A stretch of DNA of 64,000 nt, taken from NCBI GenBank assembly GCA_964247055.1, contig OZ176060.1, forward strand, positions 1,736,001-1,800,000. The letters are read 5' to 3'. The position numbers and the translations under genes are program-made. The notes under the pieces are model-generated. The model saw nothing but the letters and a program-made list of their open reading frames with translations, ran no database searches and was not told where the DNA came from. Shown here one piece after another: positions 1 through 11,185 of this stretch (positions within the stretch are counted from its first letter, which is position 1; each line of letters starts with the position of its first letter). This DNA comes from Paragordius varius (lineage: Eukaryota > Nematomorpha).

Positions 1-605
1 CAGGGGTTTAACAGTTGGATACAACACACACATTTTAGTCCTTCGATTCAAATTGGGGTAGTTGGATACCCCAGGCCTGTTCAAAATTAAATTCTTCAAA
101 CAATATGGAAGGAACGAAAACCATGTAAAAATTTTGCACTTATAAAACATTAATAAACCGAAATATATAAAAAAATTTATTCAAAAATACTTGATGTTAC
201 TTATTTTAGGCTAAAACCGAAATATGAAAATTTCGTCAACGTGACATGTGTGAATTGATAGAATTAAAAAGTAATACAAAATAAAGCGTTTTTCTATTTA
301 TATCAATGTTAGATGTAATTTAAATAAAAAATTACTTTTTAATTTTACCCTTAAAATAAAATGAAGACGATATTTGCAAAAATTTTGTATAATAAAAATG
401 GCGTCGAAGTAATTTAACATAAAACTTTTTTTCCAAAACAAAATTTTATTAAGATATTTTGGCATATTTATATAATTTTTATTAGGATAGAAGCATAAAT
501 TTAAATTGGGACCGTTTCCTTCAGTTGTTTTTTAAAAATATTAATTTAAGTTTCGTCTGGGGTATTTAGCCAATTTGAATCGAAGTGTTAATTGGTTTGG
601 TCCAC
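1..605. repeat. MITE family A, copy 1
   Basis: Non-autonomous element of about 600 bp with related inverted ends. The left end (about 36-72) reads CTTCGATTCAAATTGG and then ATACCCCAG; the right end (about 555-590) carries the inverse, CTGGGGTAT and then CCAATTTGAATCGAAG. The same sequence recurs reverse-complemented at 25259-25860, in two pieces at 885-1105 and 3426-3760, and more diverged at 21340-21775. No coding potential is visible. The homology reaches base 1, so the copy may extend beyond the window. Confidence 0.8.
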
Positions 606-884
606 GATAACTAAAAATGTGTGGGCATAAATAAAGATTATTTCTAATTGTTTTACAATTGGGGGAAAGGGATAAGCGTTTTTTAAACAAATATTTTTGA
701 ACACGTGCCGAAAAACGTGTAGGCGCCGTAAGTTTTGATAGTGTACTTTTTATAATGTTTTACAAATGGACAACTCAATCTTAATTTTCATTCTTCGCAA
801 TTCCACCCGTTTAAAAAGAAGTTTTCTATATAACTGATTTTAAGACTTTTTCCAGCAGAACATATCAGACCTTAACAGTAAGAT
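606..884. other. AT-rich spacer, nothing recognised
   Basis: Spacer between two MITE A copies. I see no open frame, RNA gene or repeat here. Confidence 0.5.
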
Positions 885-2009
885 TAATCAGCTCTTCGAT
901 TCGAATTGAGGTATCTTAATACCCCAGACAATATTTAAGTTGATATTTATAAAAACAGCACCCCAAGCCTATTTAAAATTAATACTTCAAATATATGGAA
1001 AGAATTTAAACCATGGCAAAAGCTTGCACTTATATATTAATGAACCTAAATACAAAAATTTCATTAAATAATACTTGATATAACTTATTTGGTAAAAACC
1101 ATAGGTAAAGTGATCAGATTTTTTGAAGGAAAAAGCGGGACAAATCTGAGAAAGGGGGGCATGGAGTGTCCAACCAAAAATTTTTATACAAAAAATTTAT
1201 TGTAATATTTATTTATTTTTAACTCAAATACATTATAAATATATATAAATATTTTATTTCATGGTATATTTTTTTATTTGAGGGAATGCGTTTTAGCAGA
1301 TTGTCATCCTTTTTTAAAATATAAGTCTTCACAAGAATTTGTCAAATTATATTTGACAGATAAAATGGCCTTTAAAGTTTCGACATGTAAATTTGATTTT
1401 TCCGATGACCACACCTGATTTACTGTGGAACAACGCGCTCAGTAGCAGAGTTGGTCTTAGTAAAGATAGTGCCATTTTCCACAATTTTTAAAATATTTTA
1501 TGGAACATAGTTTGTTTCAAAATGATGAAATATTTCTAACAATTTTTTTTCTACTTTATTTTTTGTAGTCCATAATTTAAGTTAGTCATTATTAATATAT
1601 TTTTTAACTCTTCAGAAAAAGGATCATTTTCTAAAAGATTACTTTTTAGGAATTTTTAAGAGATGCAGATGTAATCAAATGATTTTTGAACATCGCACCA
1701 ATAAAATTCTGGTTTTAATGTTATCCAATGATCATTGGATTGCACCGTTCAGTCTTCCAAATAATCTTTACAGTTTGTTTAAAACATTTTTATATGGTAC
1801 AGGATATCTTGGCGGTTTATTAAGCCTTGTTTTTCTAAATTATTTATAATATTGCGGATGCTTAATGGTATAAAATTATTTTCTAATATTTATTGACATT
1901 GGAATTATAGGTTACCAACTTGATGGGCTACTTAGATTGCCGAAATTTTGTCACCTTCTACCAATTCAATAATATTTTGAAAGAGAGAAGATTGATTATG
2001 TAGGAATAA

Positions 2010-2258
2010 CTATATTTTTGAAGGATCACTTTCAAAAAACTTTTCGAAAGTTGTAGGACATTTGTCCTGTGATAAAAAATAGGATTTTAAAGGATCATAC
2101 ACTTTTAAAATTCTTTCAATAGCTACCAGAAAAGCTAACCAACGATTTTTACAATATCCAAGCATTTTTTGATAATAAACTTCTGTATTTTCACAGAATT
2201 CTTTTAAGCGTTTCAACGCGTACCGTGTATATATAAAAAAGGGAATGTATTTTAACAA
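2010..2258 (-). pseudogene. hAT transposase fragment (central part)
   Basis: The minus-strand translation includes KNRWLAFLVAIERILKVYDP and LKSYFLSQDKCPTTFEKFF. This is the typical hAT block of R/TRWLS..PAIERIL..W.PLKSYF followed by a CP...FF motif. It lies downstream of the 2630-2896 fragment in transcript order, inside the same pair of inverted ends. Decayed. Confidence 0.75.
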
Positions 2259-2629
2259 CTAAATTTTCCACATTTACGAATATCAAATCAGCAGCTGTTT
2301 GAATAGCGTTGTGTAATATATGTGCACACCCAGCGCCAATAATGTTTTCATTAAGATTATCTGCTAATTACTGAAAATTATTTTTTGTTCCCCTCCTTGT
2401 TTTTCCACCGAAGTTCGTATTGGTGTTGTCACCGCAATATGCGATGATTTTGTTTTTAAATTATTTTTTTTCAGAATATTCATTATTGAAGTAAAAATTA
2501 TGTCGGAATTTTCACCCGAGATAGAACTAAAATTGCAATTCTCCGGTTTCTGGATAAAAATATCTTATTAAAGTGGGAAATAATTTTGTTTGTATGTGAT
2601 TTGATGCAGCAGAGTATAGCGATATGAAA

Positions 2630-2896
2630 TTAATTTTTAGCAAATCTTTTAGTATTTAAGAAATGTGGGGAAATGACATTGCATACAATGACTTCAGCCT
2701 TTGTACGGGCACATGTAAATTTTTTATTGAATAACGTGCAAATAACCTGTGAGGTACAATCCATAGATCTAAAGGAATGATTGTGATTAACGGCGTGAAA
2801 AGATAACACGCTGTCAAATTCTTTTCTTCCTCTCCAAAAGCGGTTTTTCGAAAAAAATCGCTCATTTCGTAAGATGATGCCGCCATATCTAAACAA
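2630..2896 (-). pseudogene. hAT transposase fragment (N-terminal part)
   Basis: The minus-strand translation contains SFHAVNHNHSFRSMDCTSQV followed by KFTCARTKAEVI and NVISPH. This matches the conserved HNHSFRSMDC / F.CARTK block of a BED-finger hAT transposase family common in invertebrates (family assignment from memory, not searched). The frame opens and closes without a proper start or continuation, so it is a remnant. The next preserved block, at 2010-2258, belongs to the same transposase further along. Confidence 0.75.
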
Positions 2897-3019
2897 TTTA
2901 TGTTTCTACGTTTTCATATGCTTTGTAATATCATGTTTGTTGCCATGTGCTAGGGTGAATTCGCCCTCGCATAAACAAATGTTTTATTTACAACGTCTTT
3001 TTTTACTCATATTTTTAAA

Positions 3020-3245
3020 CTAATATTAGTTTAAAAAAATATTACCCTAATTTTCTGGAGTAAACGTATAAGCTACCGATTTTTGGTATTAATTTGGCTT
3101 CTTGAAAAGATTAGCAGGTAATATAACTAAAATATTAGTATAAAAATATATTTTATTACCTTAATTTTCTAAAGTAAATGTATAACCTACCGATTTGTGG
3201 TATAAATTAGTCTCTTTGATAATATTGGTAGTAAGAGTAGGAAGC
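3020..3245. repeat. Local tandem duplication inside the hAT element
   Basis: Two adjacent copies of a unit of about 113 bp share ATTACC.TAATTTTCT, AGTAAA.GTATA and CTACCGATTT, at about 3023-3132 and 3133-3243. It appears to be a simple tandem duplication in the subterminal region of the hAT. Confidence 0.65.
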
Positions 3246-3760
3246 AAAGTGTATAATCATATGATATAAATTTGAAAAATAATAAATAATTGTAATTTAA
3301 AATTGATATAGATTTTAATGATAACTAATGATAAAAAAATTTAAACAAATAAAAAAAATAATATTTAATAAAAAATAAAATTATTTTTATATAATCTTGA
3401 AAAAGCGGGACGTCTTGTCACCCTACCCATAGGTAATAATTCAGTCAACATGACATTTGTGCATTAGCTAAATTTAAAAATAATACAACATAAACCATTT
3501 TTTCTGTTTCTATAAATGCTAGTGCTTTTAAAATAGCTTTAAAATTAAATAATCCAATATTTTGCAAATATGTATGACGTCGAAATAGTTAGAGGAGGAA
3601 CTTTTTTTCAAAACTAAATTTCAAGTTTCGCCTTATTTATTTTTAATTAAATAGAAATTCATATTGAAGTTGTATTTCTTTGAGTAGTTTTTTTAAAATA
3701 TCAACTTAAATATAGCATGAAGTATTTAGATACCCCGATTGAATCGAGATCATTCAATGT

Positions 3761-4309
3761 GCATTTGATACATTCTTTTTGTTAACCGTTTCATGATTTT
3801 TTGGAGTTGTTTTATACTAAAGTCTATATAAAATTTAAATTTTATTAAAAATATTTTTAGCCTTGAGCCAAATTTAAAAATGCTTCTTTAGCCTTAAGAG
3901 GGTTTAAATTGAATTTTAATCCAAACACAAAACAGTACTTTTTCTCCATAAACTTTCTGGTAAAACTCCAAAATGTAATCGCGTAAAAAATGTAGGCGAG
4001 TATTACATATGTTTTTCCTTCTACTGCACTATCAAAATGTGTTCCAGGTATCACACATTCGATAGAGTTATGTACTATCAAGAAAAATTTGGAGGTAATA
4101 AAAAATTAAATGATCAAGTAAAGTTTGAAGATATTGCAAGTGTGGTGTATGAAACGCTTGATAAATACAAAATTATTTTTTTAACCATTTATGTATATAA
4201 TTTAGGTTTATATGTAAATAGTTGGTTAATTTAATTAATTATTGCGTTAGTAGAAAAGAGGAAGATTGTGGAAAATGCAAAGAAAATTTATCTTGATGAA
4301 ATAATATAT
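3761..4309. other. AT-rich spacer with an orphan open stretch
   Basis: A plus-strand open stretch at 4037-4234 begins MCSRYHTFDRVMYYQEKFGG and has a plausible amino-acid mix, but there is no recognisable family, splice context or conserved copy. The phrase CTTTAGCCTT near 3880 also occurs near 39715, 55497 and 62737 and looks like a dispersed repeat. No gene is called here. Confidence 0.35.
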
Positions 4310-4640
4310 ACTGATAGGAAAATGGATCAGGATTATCATGATGCTTTTAGATTTGACCCTTACTAAGATATAAGAAACACTTTTTTGAGGTACTCGGTAT
4401 CAGAAATGTATCATACCATATTTTTCGTAGTAATTCTTTTTTGATTAAAGCTATGCTTCCTTCTGAAAATATCAATAAATTATTTAAGAAATGCTTTTTT
4501 TAAAAAAAATTAATTTTTAGTAAAACGTTCAAGCCTACCTCCTACAACACTTCTTATATAATTTGATGATGCTAAACATTTCTATCGCGGCTCATACTTT
4601 CAGATTTTAGTGAATTTTTATACAATCGAAAATATAGCAC
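4310..4640 (+). repeat. Foldback repeat family C, fragment
   Basis: Diverged relative of the repeat at 12350-13015 and 44040-44540. Shared anchors include TCATGATGC near the start, TTTTTAGTAAAACGTT-like sequence in the middle, and GATGATGCTAAACATTTCTA near 4565. Confidence 0.55.
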
Positions 4641-4649
4641 TTAAAAGGC

Positions 4650-4860
4650 GAAAACAGACCTCGAAAATTTAAATGTAAACTTACTAAATATAGATGTGAC
4701 TTACAAGCATAATAGAGACGCCATGGAAATGGCAGTATAAAGGCAAACTTGTTTTTGTGATAAGGCACATAAAATTATTAAAAGACATATTGATGAACTT
4801 GCCGTTAACGATATATTTTCCAATTTAAATGATAAGTTTTGAGTGATTTATTTATTGTTA
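4650..4860 (+). pseudogene. hAT (TTF/DUF4371-like) transposase fragment
   Basis: The plus-strand reading gives RDAMEMAV and, about 20 codons on, RHIDELA followed by DKF. The same motif order (KDAMEMAIKWGIKP, RHIDELA, then DKFRVNVFN) is encoded on the minus strand at 24655-24900. This resembles the region of ZMYM1/TTF-type hAT transposases that reads ...RIRR..FDELA......F+VNVFN... The copy has internal stops and is a fossil. Confidence 0.5.
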
Positions 4861-5808
4861 TATTGGGATCTACTTGTTCAAATAACTTCCTCAGTCTTAA
4901 CAATTCTTACTTTTGCTCGTAAGTAAAACGACACTCGTTGACAAGGCCAAACCTTGGAGGAGGCTATATGAATTTTTACCGGCTCCCTTAACAGCATAAT
5001 TCTAGGAATAAAAATTTTTTAAGTTTAAATAACAACTTGCTTCCATGCCTCAAAGTTGATGGCACAGATAGATATCGGCTCCCGAATCGTAGATAAATTC
5101 TCGTTCTGTATTGTTTAACATCATTTTTACTGTTCATGGTGACATTGGCATTATTATTGTCTGGCGGTCGAACATACTCTTGGCAGCGTTTTTGGTTCTA
5201 CACATTTTAGCGATTGGGGTTGCCGCATTTGTTTTGATTGCGGTTCCATATGAATACTCCCTAACCGCTGAATGAATGTGTCCGAGGTTTTGCTTGTTCT
5301 AATCGATTCAAATTATTACCATTGTTATAAATGGTATTATCATTATAATTAATAAGGCATATGTCAGCGATATTATTGTCATGGTTGTTGGACTTTGGAC
5401 TGTAGGTACAACAATTCGAGTTTGAATCTCCGTGGTGCCATAATTGAAATAAGTATTACATGACAAACATGTTAACATAAATAAATGGCACCTGTACAAA
5501 GCAGGAATAAATTCTGCTGTAACCTAGGGCATTATCGAAAAATTGAACTAAACTCCAAACTAGTATACAACCGATTATTCAAAAGCTGCTGCACTTTATG
5601 ATTACATACCGCGAATGGGCCGCGGCTGAATATCGCTGACTTATGCTTTTAGGTCCACTTTAGAATTCCACGTGAAAATAAAATAGTTGAGTGGTAAAAA
5701 TGTATATATAAATTACATGATAGATATCGACATATGTCCAAAATATTTAGTTTCTTATTATATTTATTGAAAATAATTTATTCCCATCATTATTATTAAT
5801 GAATGATG
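4861..5808. other. Unassigned intergenic region
   Basis: Slightly less AT-rich than its surroundings between about 5080 and 5640. I could not find an open frame with a recognisable motif, nor an RNA gene. A short stretch near 5417 (GAGTTTGAATC) faintly resembles a tRNA T-arm but has no acceptor or anticodon context. Confidence 0.4.
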
Positions 5809-7472
5809 TTATGTTACTTCAGCATTTTTGTAAACAATTATCGGATAAAGAATGGGATACGGAAGCGGCGATATATGCAAAATTAGCATATGTTGCTTGA
5901 GATCAAAACATTCAACACTAAACAGTATGGATTTGGTTTGTGAATTTGCTCCACCTACAATATAAACCATACTATCTTAATAAATTACTCAATCTTTTAC
6001 CATTGCCAAAAACAGCACAACCATGTCTAGCCCATTTCAAATGTCCAACAATCTTCCAAGTCAAACCCATATTTTTATTATTCATTGTAAGCATTTCTAT
6101 GTGATCCAGACTCACTGATGATTTGTCAGAATTCCATTTGATACCTCCAATTATATAAAGGGTTTCTACAGTCTTATAAACTGACATATATGCTTTGGCC
6201 TGTGTCATTTTTCCACGCTTAAACCATATAATTTTAGATTAAATAAATACTTATTGTTTACCGGATCATAACAATCTACTGAATTTTCTAATTTGTAATG
6301 CATTTGAGAATCAACTGTGTTATCTTTGGTAATGGCCGACGAGGAAATTCCCCCAAAAACCCAGATAAGACCTTTGAAAACAGTGCATGAAAAAGCCATT
6401 CTCGAAGAAATTAAGGGTATCCCATCTAACCATACATTTGTTATTGGGTCAAAACACTCAACTGATGTCAATATTCTAAATGTGTTATTTGAATTTAACT
6501 TATTTAAAATTCCACAACCACCAATCGCATACAGCCGGCCATGAAAAGATATTAATTGATGATCCCTGCGAGATATTCGTAGAGTAGGAACGCGCGATAT
6601 TATCAAACAGTGATTACCTCTGCTTTTTATTTTAATGACATTATTTAAAGGAATCCCATTAATTTCACCACCTTTCTTTAATATTTTATACCTGAAAGAT
6701 ATATATCTCCGAGAAACAAAGTTCCACTAAATCGACTGCAAAATCCGCTTATTAGTTTTTTCAAAGTATATATTTCATCGTCGCTAATTAATGACGCGTC
6801 CATTTCCAATACAACATCTGAAATGATTTCCCATTTATTTCCACTAATATTGTAGTTATGTATAAATGGTAGGGTTATAAAAATGGTGTCATTATTGACC
6901 ACATCTATGATTTTAGATAGGTATTCGGGTATTTTGTTCCCTAAAATAAAATGCCATCTATCATCCACAACTCTCTTTTTGCACATTAAACATAATTCGT
7001 TTTTAAAAGAGTGGTCCCTATAATTGACTAAATAATTAAACCACATACATCTCAGCATTCTTTGTTGTATAGCAGGGTATTTTTCTATTTGATTACAATA
7101 TCTATCATAATATATGGATAAAATTTCCGGCAAGACAGGAAACTGATGGGACTCAAATGTTAAATCAGAAATATCCAGAATTTCTTGCAGTTTGGATCCA
7201 GAAATCATATTCATGCTATGAAGGGTGTTTATTAGGTTGAAATATATTCGTAACTTTGTTAAAACAAAGATACGTTGTGAAAGTTCAGACATCAAAAAAT
7301 TGTGTTTTATATAAAGCGTATTTAAATATTCAAAGAGTATTAGAAGCTCAGTACAAGAGAGTTGAACATTCTCTTTCCAAAAATAGTTTATATATTCTTC
7401 CGAAAAAAATAGAATGTCTTCTTGTTTTTCCAAGGTTACCTTCAATAAAATTTTGTCAATAATATTTAACAT
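5809..7472 (-). CDS. Kelch-repeat protein with miniature introns
   Basis: Multi-exon minus-strand gene starting with ATG at 7472. Exon 1 (7472-6692) encodes about 260 largely helical residues; I see no clear BTB domain. Kelch blades follow: IYLSGG, then RRDHQLISFHGRLYAIGG, GLIWVFGG, TLYIIGG and MVYIVGGAN, each preceded by V(E/D)CxDP-type strands. Inferred introns are 6691-6672 (20 nt) and 6000-5976 (25 nt). Both are GT-AG, and removing each brings the next kelch block into frame. Near 6261-6218 another frame change occurs: either a 44-nt GT-AG intron that costs part of one blade, or a frameshift. The final exon (5975-5809) ends in a stop followed by AATAAA sites (minus strand, near 5784 and 5768). 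Kelch propellers usually act as protein-binding adaptors, for example in Cul3 ligases, but without a visible BTB that role is unproven. Confidence 0.75.
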
Positions 7473-7929
7473 TAAAATATGGAAGTTGATGTTCCATTGT
7501 TATAGGGACCAAAAACATAGAGTATGCACATTTATATATATATATATATATATATATACATACAGTAAAAATTAAAATCATACGGAGAAAACTTAAAAAT
7601 ATAAAGACAAATATTTTCGCGCAGTGGCGATATAAATCTTAAACTTCACGCATTTACGCTAATGGCCTTTCACCTAGGGAAGGCTTCTGCCAAAGTGCCT
7701 CAAAATTTAAAATTAACACATATTTAATTTAGGATACAGTAAAAATTTGATCAAGTTTTATTTTTGTTTCATTTAAGTTTCAAGTAATATATTGTTTACT
7801 TCAGAATTATCAAACGGAAAATTTTCCGTAACTTAAATTTATTAAAATTCATTATAATCAGTGCTTCCGAAATCGGAGGCTAAATAGCCTATGAATGTAT
7901 ATTTTTAAAGGCAGATGTATCAAAATTTT
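7473..7929. repeat. Upstream region with TA microsatellite and MITE D arm
   Basis: A TA run lies at about 7535-7558. It is followed at 7563-7616 by CAGTAAAAATTAAAATCATA and then ATAAAGACAAATATTTT, which is one arm of MITE family D (see 10935-11185 and 30231-30495). The rest up to 7929 holds nothing I recognise. Confidence 0.6.
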
Positions 7930-8420
7930 CATGATCTTTTGGTTTTGTTTACGAATAATTTATTAAAGTTATTCTTTTCTGGTGACTGCTCCATATCAAA
8001 AAATGGCAAATTTTTTGATAAAAGCTAAATGCTTTCTTCCATTAAATATTACTAAAATATATAATAAATTACACCTAAACAGAAAAACATTGTTATAAAA
8101 TTTTTAATTTTTAGATGTGGGCAGAAAGTCCCAAATTTTCCCCCCTGCTAAAATGGGCTAACTCTCCTAAAATAATTATATTGTTTTGATTTTTATATAA
8201 TTATGATATGAATAAAATTTCTTATTGTCCAAATATAAAAACCACACATATATTATATTAATTATTTTTTTAATAAGAGCTAATTAAACACACATCCAAA
8301 TAAAAAAATCTTAGATTATTCAATATACAAAACAATTAATTAAATTTTAATTTTTAGATGTGGGATGCAGTCCCCACATTTTCAGATACGCTAAAATAGG
8401 CCATTTTGTACATTAACGAA
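7930..8420 (+). repeat. Foldback repeat family C, two fragments
   Basis: 7930-8180 matches 12360-12600 and 44080-44340 through CTCCATATCA.AAAATGGCAA, an AGCTAAATG block and TTTTTAGATGTGGG followed by GCTAAAATGGGCTA. 8310-8410 repeats the last part (TTTTTAGATGTGGGATGCAG, CGCTAAAATAGGCCA) and resembles 40110-40195. Non-coding. Confidence 0.65.
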
Positions 8421-9429
8421 AAAATTTATTTATTGTTTGATATAATTTTTAATATATATTTTCATTACATCCCAATTTATTTTTTAAAAAGCATATTCTC
8501 CTAAAATTTCTTCATTTAAGCTTAAGGTATTGATTGTTATTAAAAACCCACAATTTGGTCGTGCTAAAAATTTGCTATCAAATATAATTAATAAATTTAA
8601 TTTTAAACAGTACCTTTCAATCATTATTATTCAACCATGCTTAATTTTTTTCCTATTTGTTAACTATTTTTCGAATTCCCTTTTTGAAAATGAACCATAT
8701 TTAAGAAAAGTGATAATATTGATTTAGTTTTCATAGTTTCCCTTTTATAAAATTTATTTTACGCTTTATCTTTATTGTTTTTATATGTATTACCTGTAAC
8801 ATTAACACAGCTAAAGAAAGATATGATATACCTGATTTGTTAAAAATGGCTGGGTATTCTTAAAATCTTCTTGTGATATGTTTAAAACTATCATTGTATG
8901 AGCCTCGATTGGGTGTATTATTTTTTTCGCTCTATAAATTGTTTGAAGTTATTATGATAAGCCTGGTTTGTTTGTTTAGACATTTGCAACGGAATTTATC
9001 CCAATATCCGCATTTCTAATTTATTTTCTGCAACAGTTCACATAAAAATTAATGAACAATAAATTTTAAATAAATATATGTGTCTTAATCTCATATTTAT
9101 AAGTGTAATTTTAAAGGAGCTGAGCCATGATAAGTTGATTAATGGGTATTGCATGCCAGAACGGTATATTATTGATATTTTTGTCTGTTTAAACATTTGT
9201 AAATTCATTTTTTTGAACAATCAAATATATTATCAATTTGGATGTTTTAAGGTATGCTAAACAACGATACCGATTATGATTCTGAAACTGAATGCAATCT
9301 ATCTTTCTAACCATATATAATAAATTTTGTTCAGTTTATCTAATAAAAACTAACAATATTAAAGGATTTTTTTAACTTTTTTCAGCTGATTTCAACGCTT
9401 TTTCAGCAAGATAACCTTATTTATCAACT
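8421..9429. other. AT-rich intergenic stretch
   Basis: Only short chance open frames occur here, low in complexity and rich in F, I, N and K. No repeat copies or RNA genes recognised. Confidence 0.5.
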
Positions 9430-9790
9430 CATTAACAAGGTTAGTGGTAAATTTTTTTAATTATCAAGCAATAAATTTTTAGATTTGGCCATTTTTATTT
9501 TACATTATTCTCTATTCAATGATTGTTATATTTAGAATTTTTAAAAGTCATTTCATCACAGAAAATCATAGAAAAATATCGTCAACTTGAGGAACATAAT
9601 TATCAGTAGATTTTTTATTATGTACATTCATAATCATGATGTACCAATTCTGTTTAATAAATTTTGTGGTATAAATATTGTAAATCAGAGCTGCATAAAA
9701 GTGTATTGCCCTAGTGCCGTTTTGATGAATGCTTATCTTATGATATCGGGTTCTGCTAATTCGAATAGATTTGATTGAGTATTTAAAGAA
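9430..9790 (+). repeat. Dispersed repeat E, unoccupied copy
   Basis: Matches 35083-35262 joined to 38526-38700. Shared anchors are TTTTTTTAATTATCAAG, CATCACAGAAAAT, CGTCAACTTGA.GAACATAAT, then ATAATCATG.TGTACCAATT and GCCCTAGTGCCGTTTTGATG. Here the two halves are contiguous; at 35-38 kb an RTE LINE separates them. The family of repeat E itself is unknown and it has no coding capacity. Confidence 0.8.
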
Positions 9791-9879
9791 GCTGAAACAA
9801 TGTCCACTTTGCTTAAAGGCGTTTATAAGGGATGTTTAAAATGATAATATAGGATTTGATTGATAAAAGTTAAAAACAA

Positions 9880-9985
9880 ACCAAAAAATAAGGACCAACT
9901 TAAAGTGTTCAAATTCCTTGAAATGTTCAAGAACCAACTTGAAATATTCAAGATAACTCTTGCAGTTTAAATAGTGTATTATGAT
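9880..9985. repeat. MITE family B, end fragment
   Basis: Contains AGGACCAACTTAAAGTGTT, AAATGTTCAAG and TCTTGCAGTTTAAATAGT. This matches the end of the MITE B copies at 14420-14965 and 29343-29835. Confidence 0.55.
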
Positions 9986-10119
9986 GATTAATTCGTAAAA
10001 TATACTGGTTATCATTTAAATTTTAAAATAATTATTTAGCCTTTTTTATGGTGGGCATAAATGTGTTTATTATACATTTTAATTTTTTTTCATAGGTGAA
10101 AAACACAATCTCCTAGCAT

Positions 10120-10342
10120 CAGAGTGTAGCTGGGGGCCTGATAAGCACCAGGCGCTATAGTTGAAGGGGATTTTAAATTTTTTTAATATCATTTCAAACG
10201 TAGATATTTAAAAGTTATAAAAGTATCCCATATATGAATGGTCATCACTAAGGTTGGAATTTGACTATTTTTTCTAAAATGCAAGGGATGCATGGAGGGG
10301 TAGAGGTCGCCAGAAATGCAAGCTACGTCTCTGCTTTATATT
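10120..10342. repeat. Short hAT-type MITE
   Basis: The left end CAGAGTGTAGCTGGGGG and the right end, read inward, CAGAGACGTAGCTTGC form imperfect terminal inverted repeats about 220 bp apart. The right end also resembles the left end of the element at 49757 (both contain CTTGCATTTCTGGCG). No clear 8-bp target duplication remains. Confidence 0.5.
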
Positions 10343-10934
10343 AATTTTGAATCTAAATAAAATTATCAATTGTTTTTACTCAAAGATTTTATATACATCA
10401 TACTATTATTAATGTTTTGTGTCCCAAATCTAAAATTTAGATAATACACAACCATAGATCCTAAGACAAAATTATTTAAACGTTAAAATAATCAAGACTT
10501 ATTTTTCTTTTAATCATAATTTTGGCAGTTTTTATAAAACCTAAAAAGTCCGGAAAACATAAAATATGTGAGATGTCATGTTTATTTAAAACGCTTAAAA
10601 TTCCAGATGATGAAATGCTAATAATGATTCTGATATTTAACATAACATGTGCATTGTTAACTCTACTTATAGTTTGGATGGTTTAGATATAACTTTGCTT
10701 CGTTTAACTATGGAAATTTATACAGTAAGATAAAATTATATTAATTTTAAAAATATATTTAATTTTTGGCTTATGCAGGAATGGTAATTTGGTAGGAAAA
10801 TTGTTTGTCTTTATGAAATAGAATTTATGAAACATAAATTAAAACTGCAAAATTCCAATTTCCTAATTATCTATACTCGGAAACTAGGGTGAATGCTTAT
10901 GTTCAAATTTTAATATTAGTTTCATATATTTAAA
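10343..10934. other. AT-rich spacer
   Basis: No open frame longer than chance, no repeat copy and no RNA gene recognised. Confidence 0.45.
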
Positions 10935-11185
10935 TACAGTAAAAAATGAAATTATACGGACAAAACGTAAAAATACAAAGACAAAAAAGTTTTTTTAAAG
11001 GCAACCATACATTTTTAAACCTTAAATTATCCTATAATTATTTAGCAACAATCGTAAAATGTGGAATTAATTTTTGTACCAATAAACATATTTATTTTGT
11101 CCTTTGGGGTGATTGTCTTTTAGCAAAAAATATTTGTCATTATATTTTTACGTTTTTTCCGTAGTATAATTTCATTTTTTACTAT
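10935..11185. repeat. MITE family D, copy 1 (Tc1/mariner-like ends)
   Basis: About 250 bp, almost all of it inverted repeat. The left arm starts TACAGTAAAAAATGAAATTA and continues CGGACAAAACGTAAAAATA; the right arm reads TATTTTTACGTTTTTTCCGT then ATAATTTCATTTTTTACTA. Ends beginning CAGT next to TA suggest Tc1/mariner origin (inference). The open frame across it at 10946-11164 is a by-product of the arms, not a gene. Confidence 0.75.

Larger units (their letters stand above)
1106..3425 (-). mobile_element. Dead hAT DNA transposon inside MITE A
   Basis: The right end, read inward, is TAGGGTGACAAGACGTCCCG; the left end is TAAAGTGATCAGATTTTTTG followed by AAAAAGCGGGAC. These are imperfect terminal inverted repeats of a common hAT type (CAGGGTGACCAGACGTCCCG-like ends). 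The flanks are ACCATAGG (1098-1105) and CCCATAGG (3426-3433), an 8-bp target duplication with one mismatch, as expected for hAT. Transposase fragments lie on the minus strand at 2630-2896 and 2010-2258, and a local tandem duplication lies at 3020-3245. It has no full-length transposase. Confidence 0.85.
885..3760. repeat. MITE family A, copy 2, split by a hAT insertion
   Basis: The left part (about 885-1105) and right part (about 3426-3760) together match copy 1 along its length and keep both related inverted ends. The roughly 2.3 kb between them is a hAT transposon with its own target duplication, so this copy was already in place when the hAT inserted. Confidence 0.8.

Noticed and set aside
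5408-5450. Possible tRNA-like T-arm sequence near GAGTTTGAATC
   Set aside because: No acceptor stem, D-arm or anticodon arm could be assembled around it. No credible tRNA or rRNA gene was found in the window.
6218-6261. A 44-nt GT-AG intron in the kelch gene
   Set aside because: It keeps the frame but would remove the conserved N-x-W part of one blade, so it is mentioned as an option and not asserted.
10946-11164. A 72-codon open frame on the plus strand
   Set aside because: It is formed by the two inverted arms of MITE D, and the sister element at 30231 does not keep it open.
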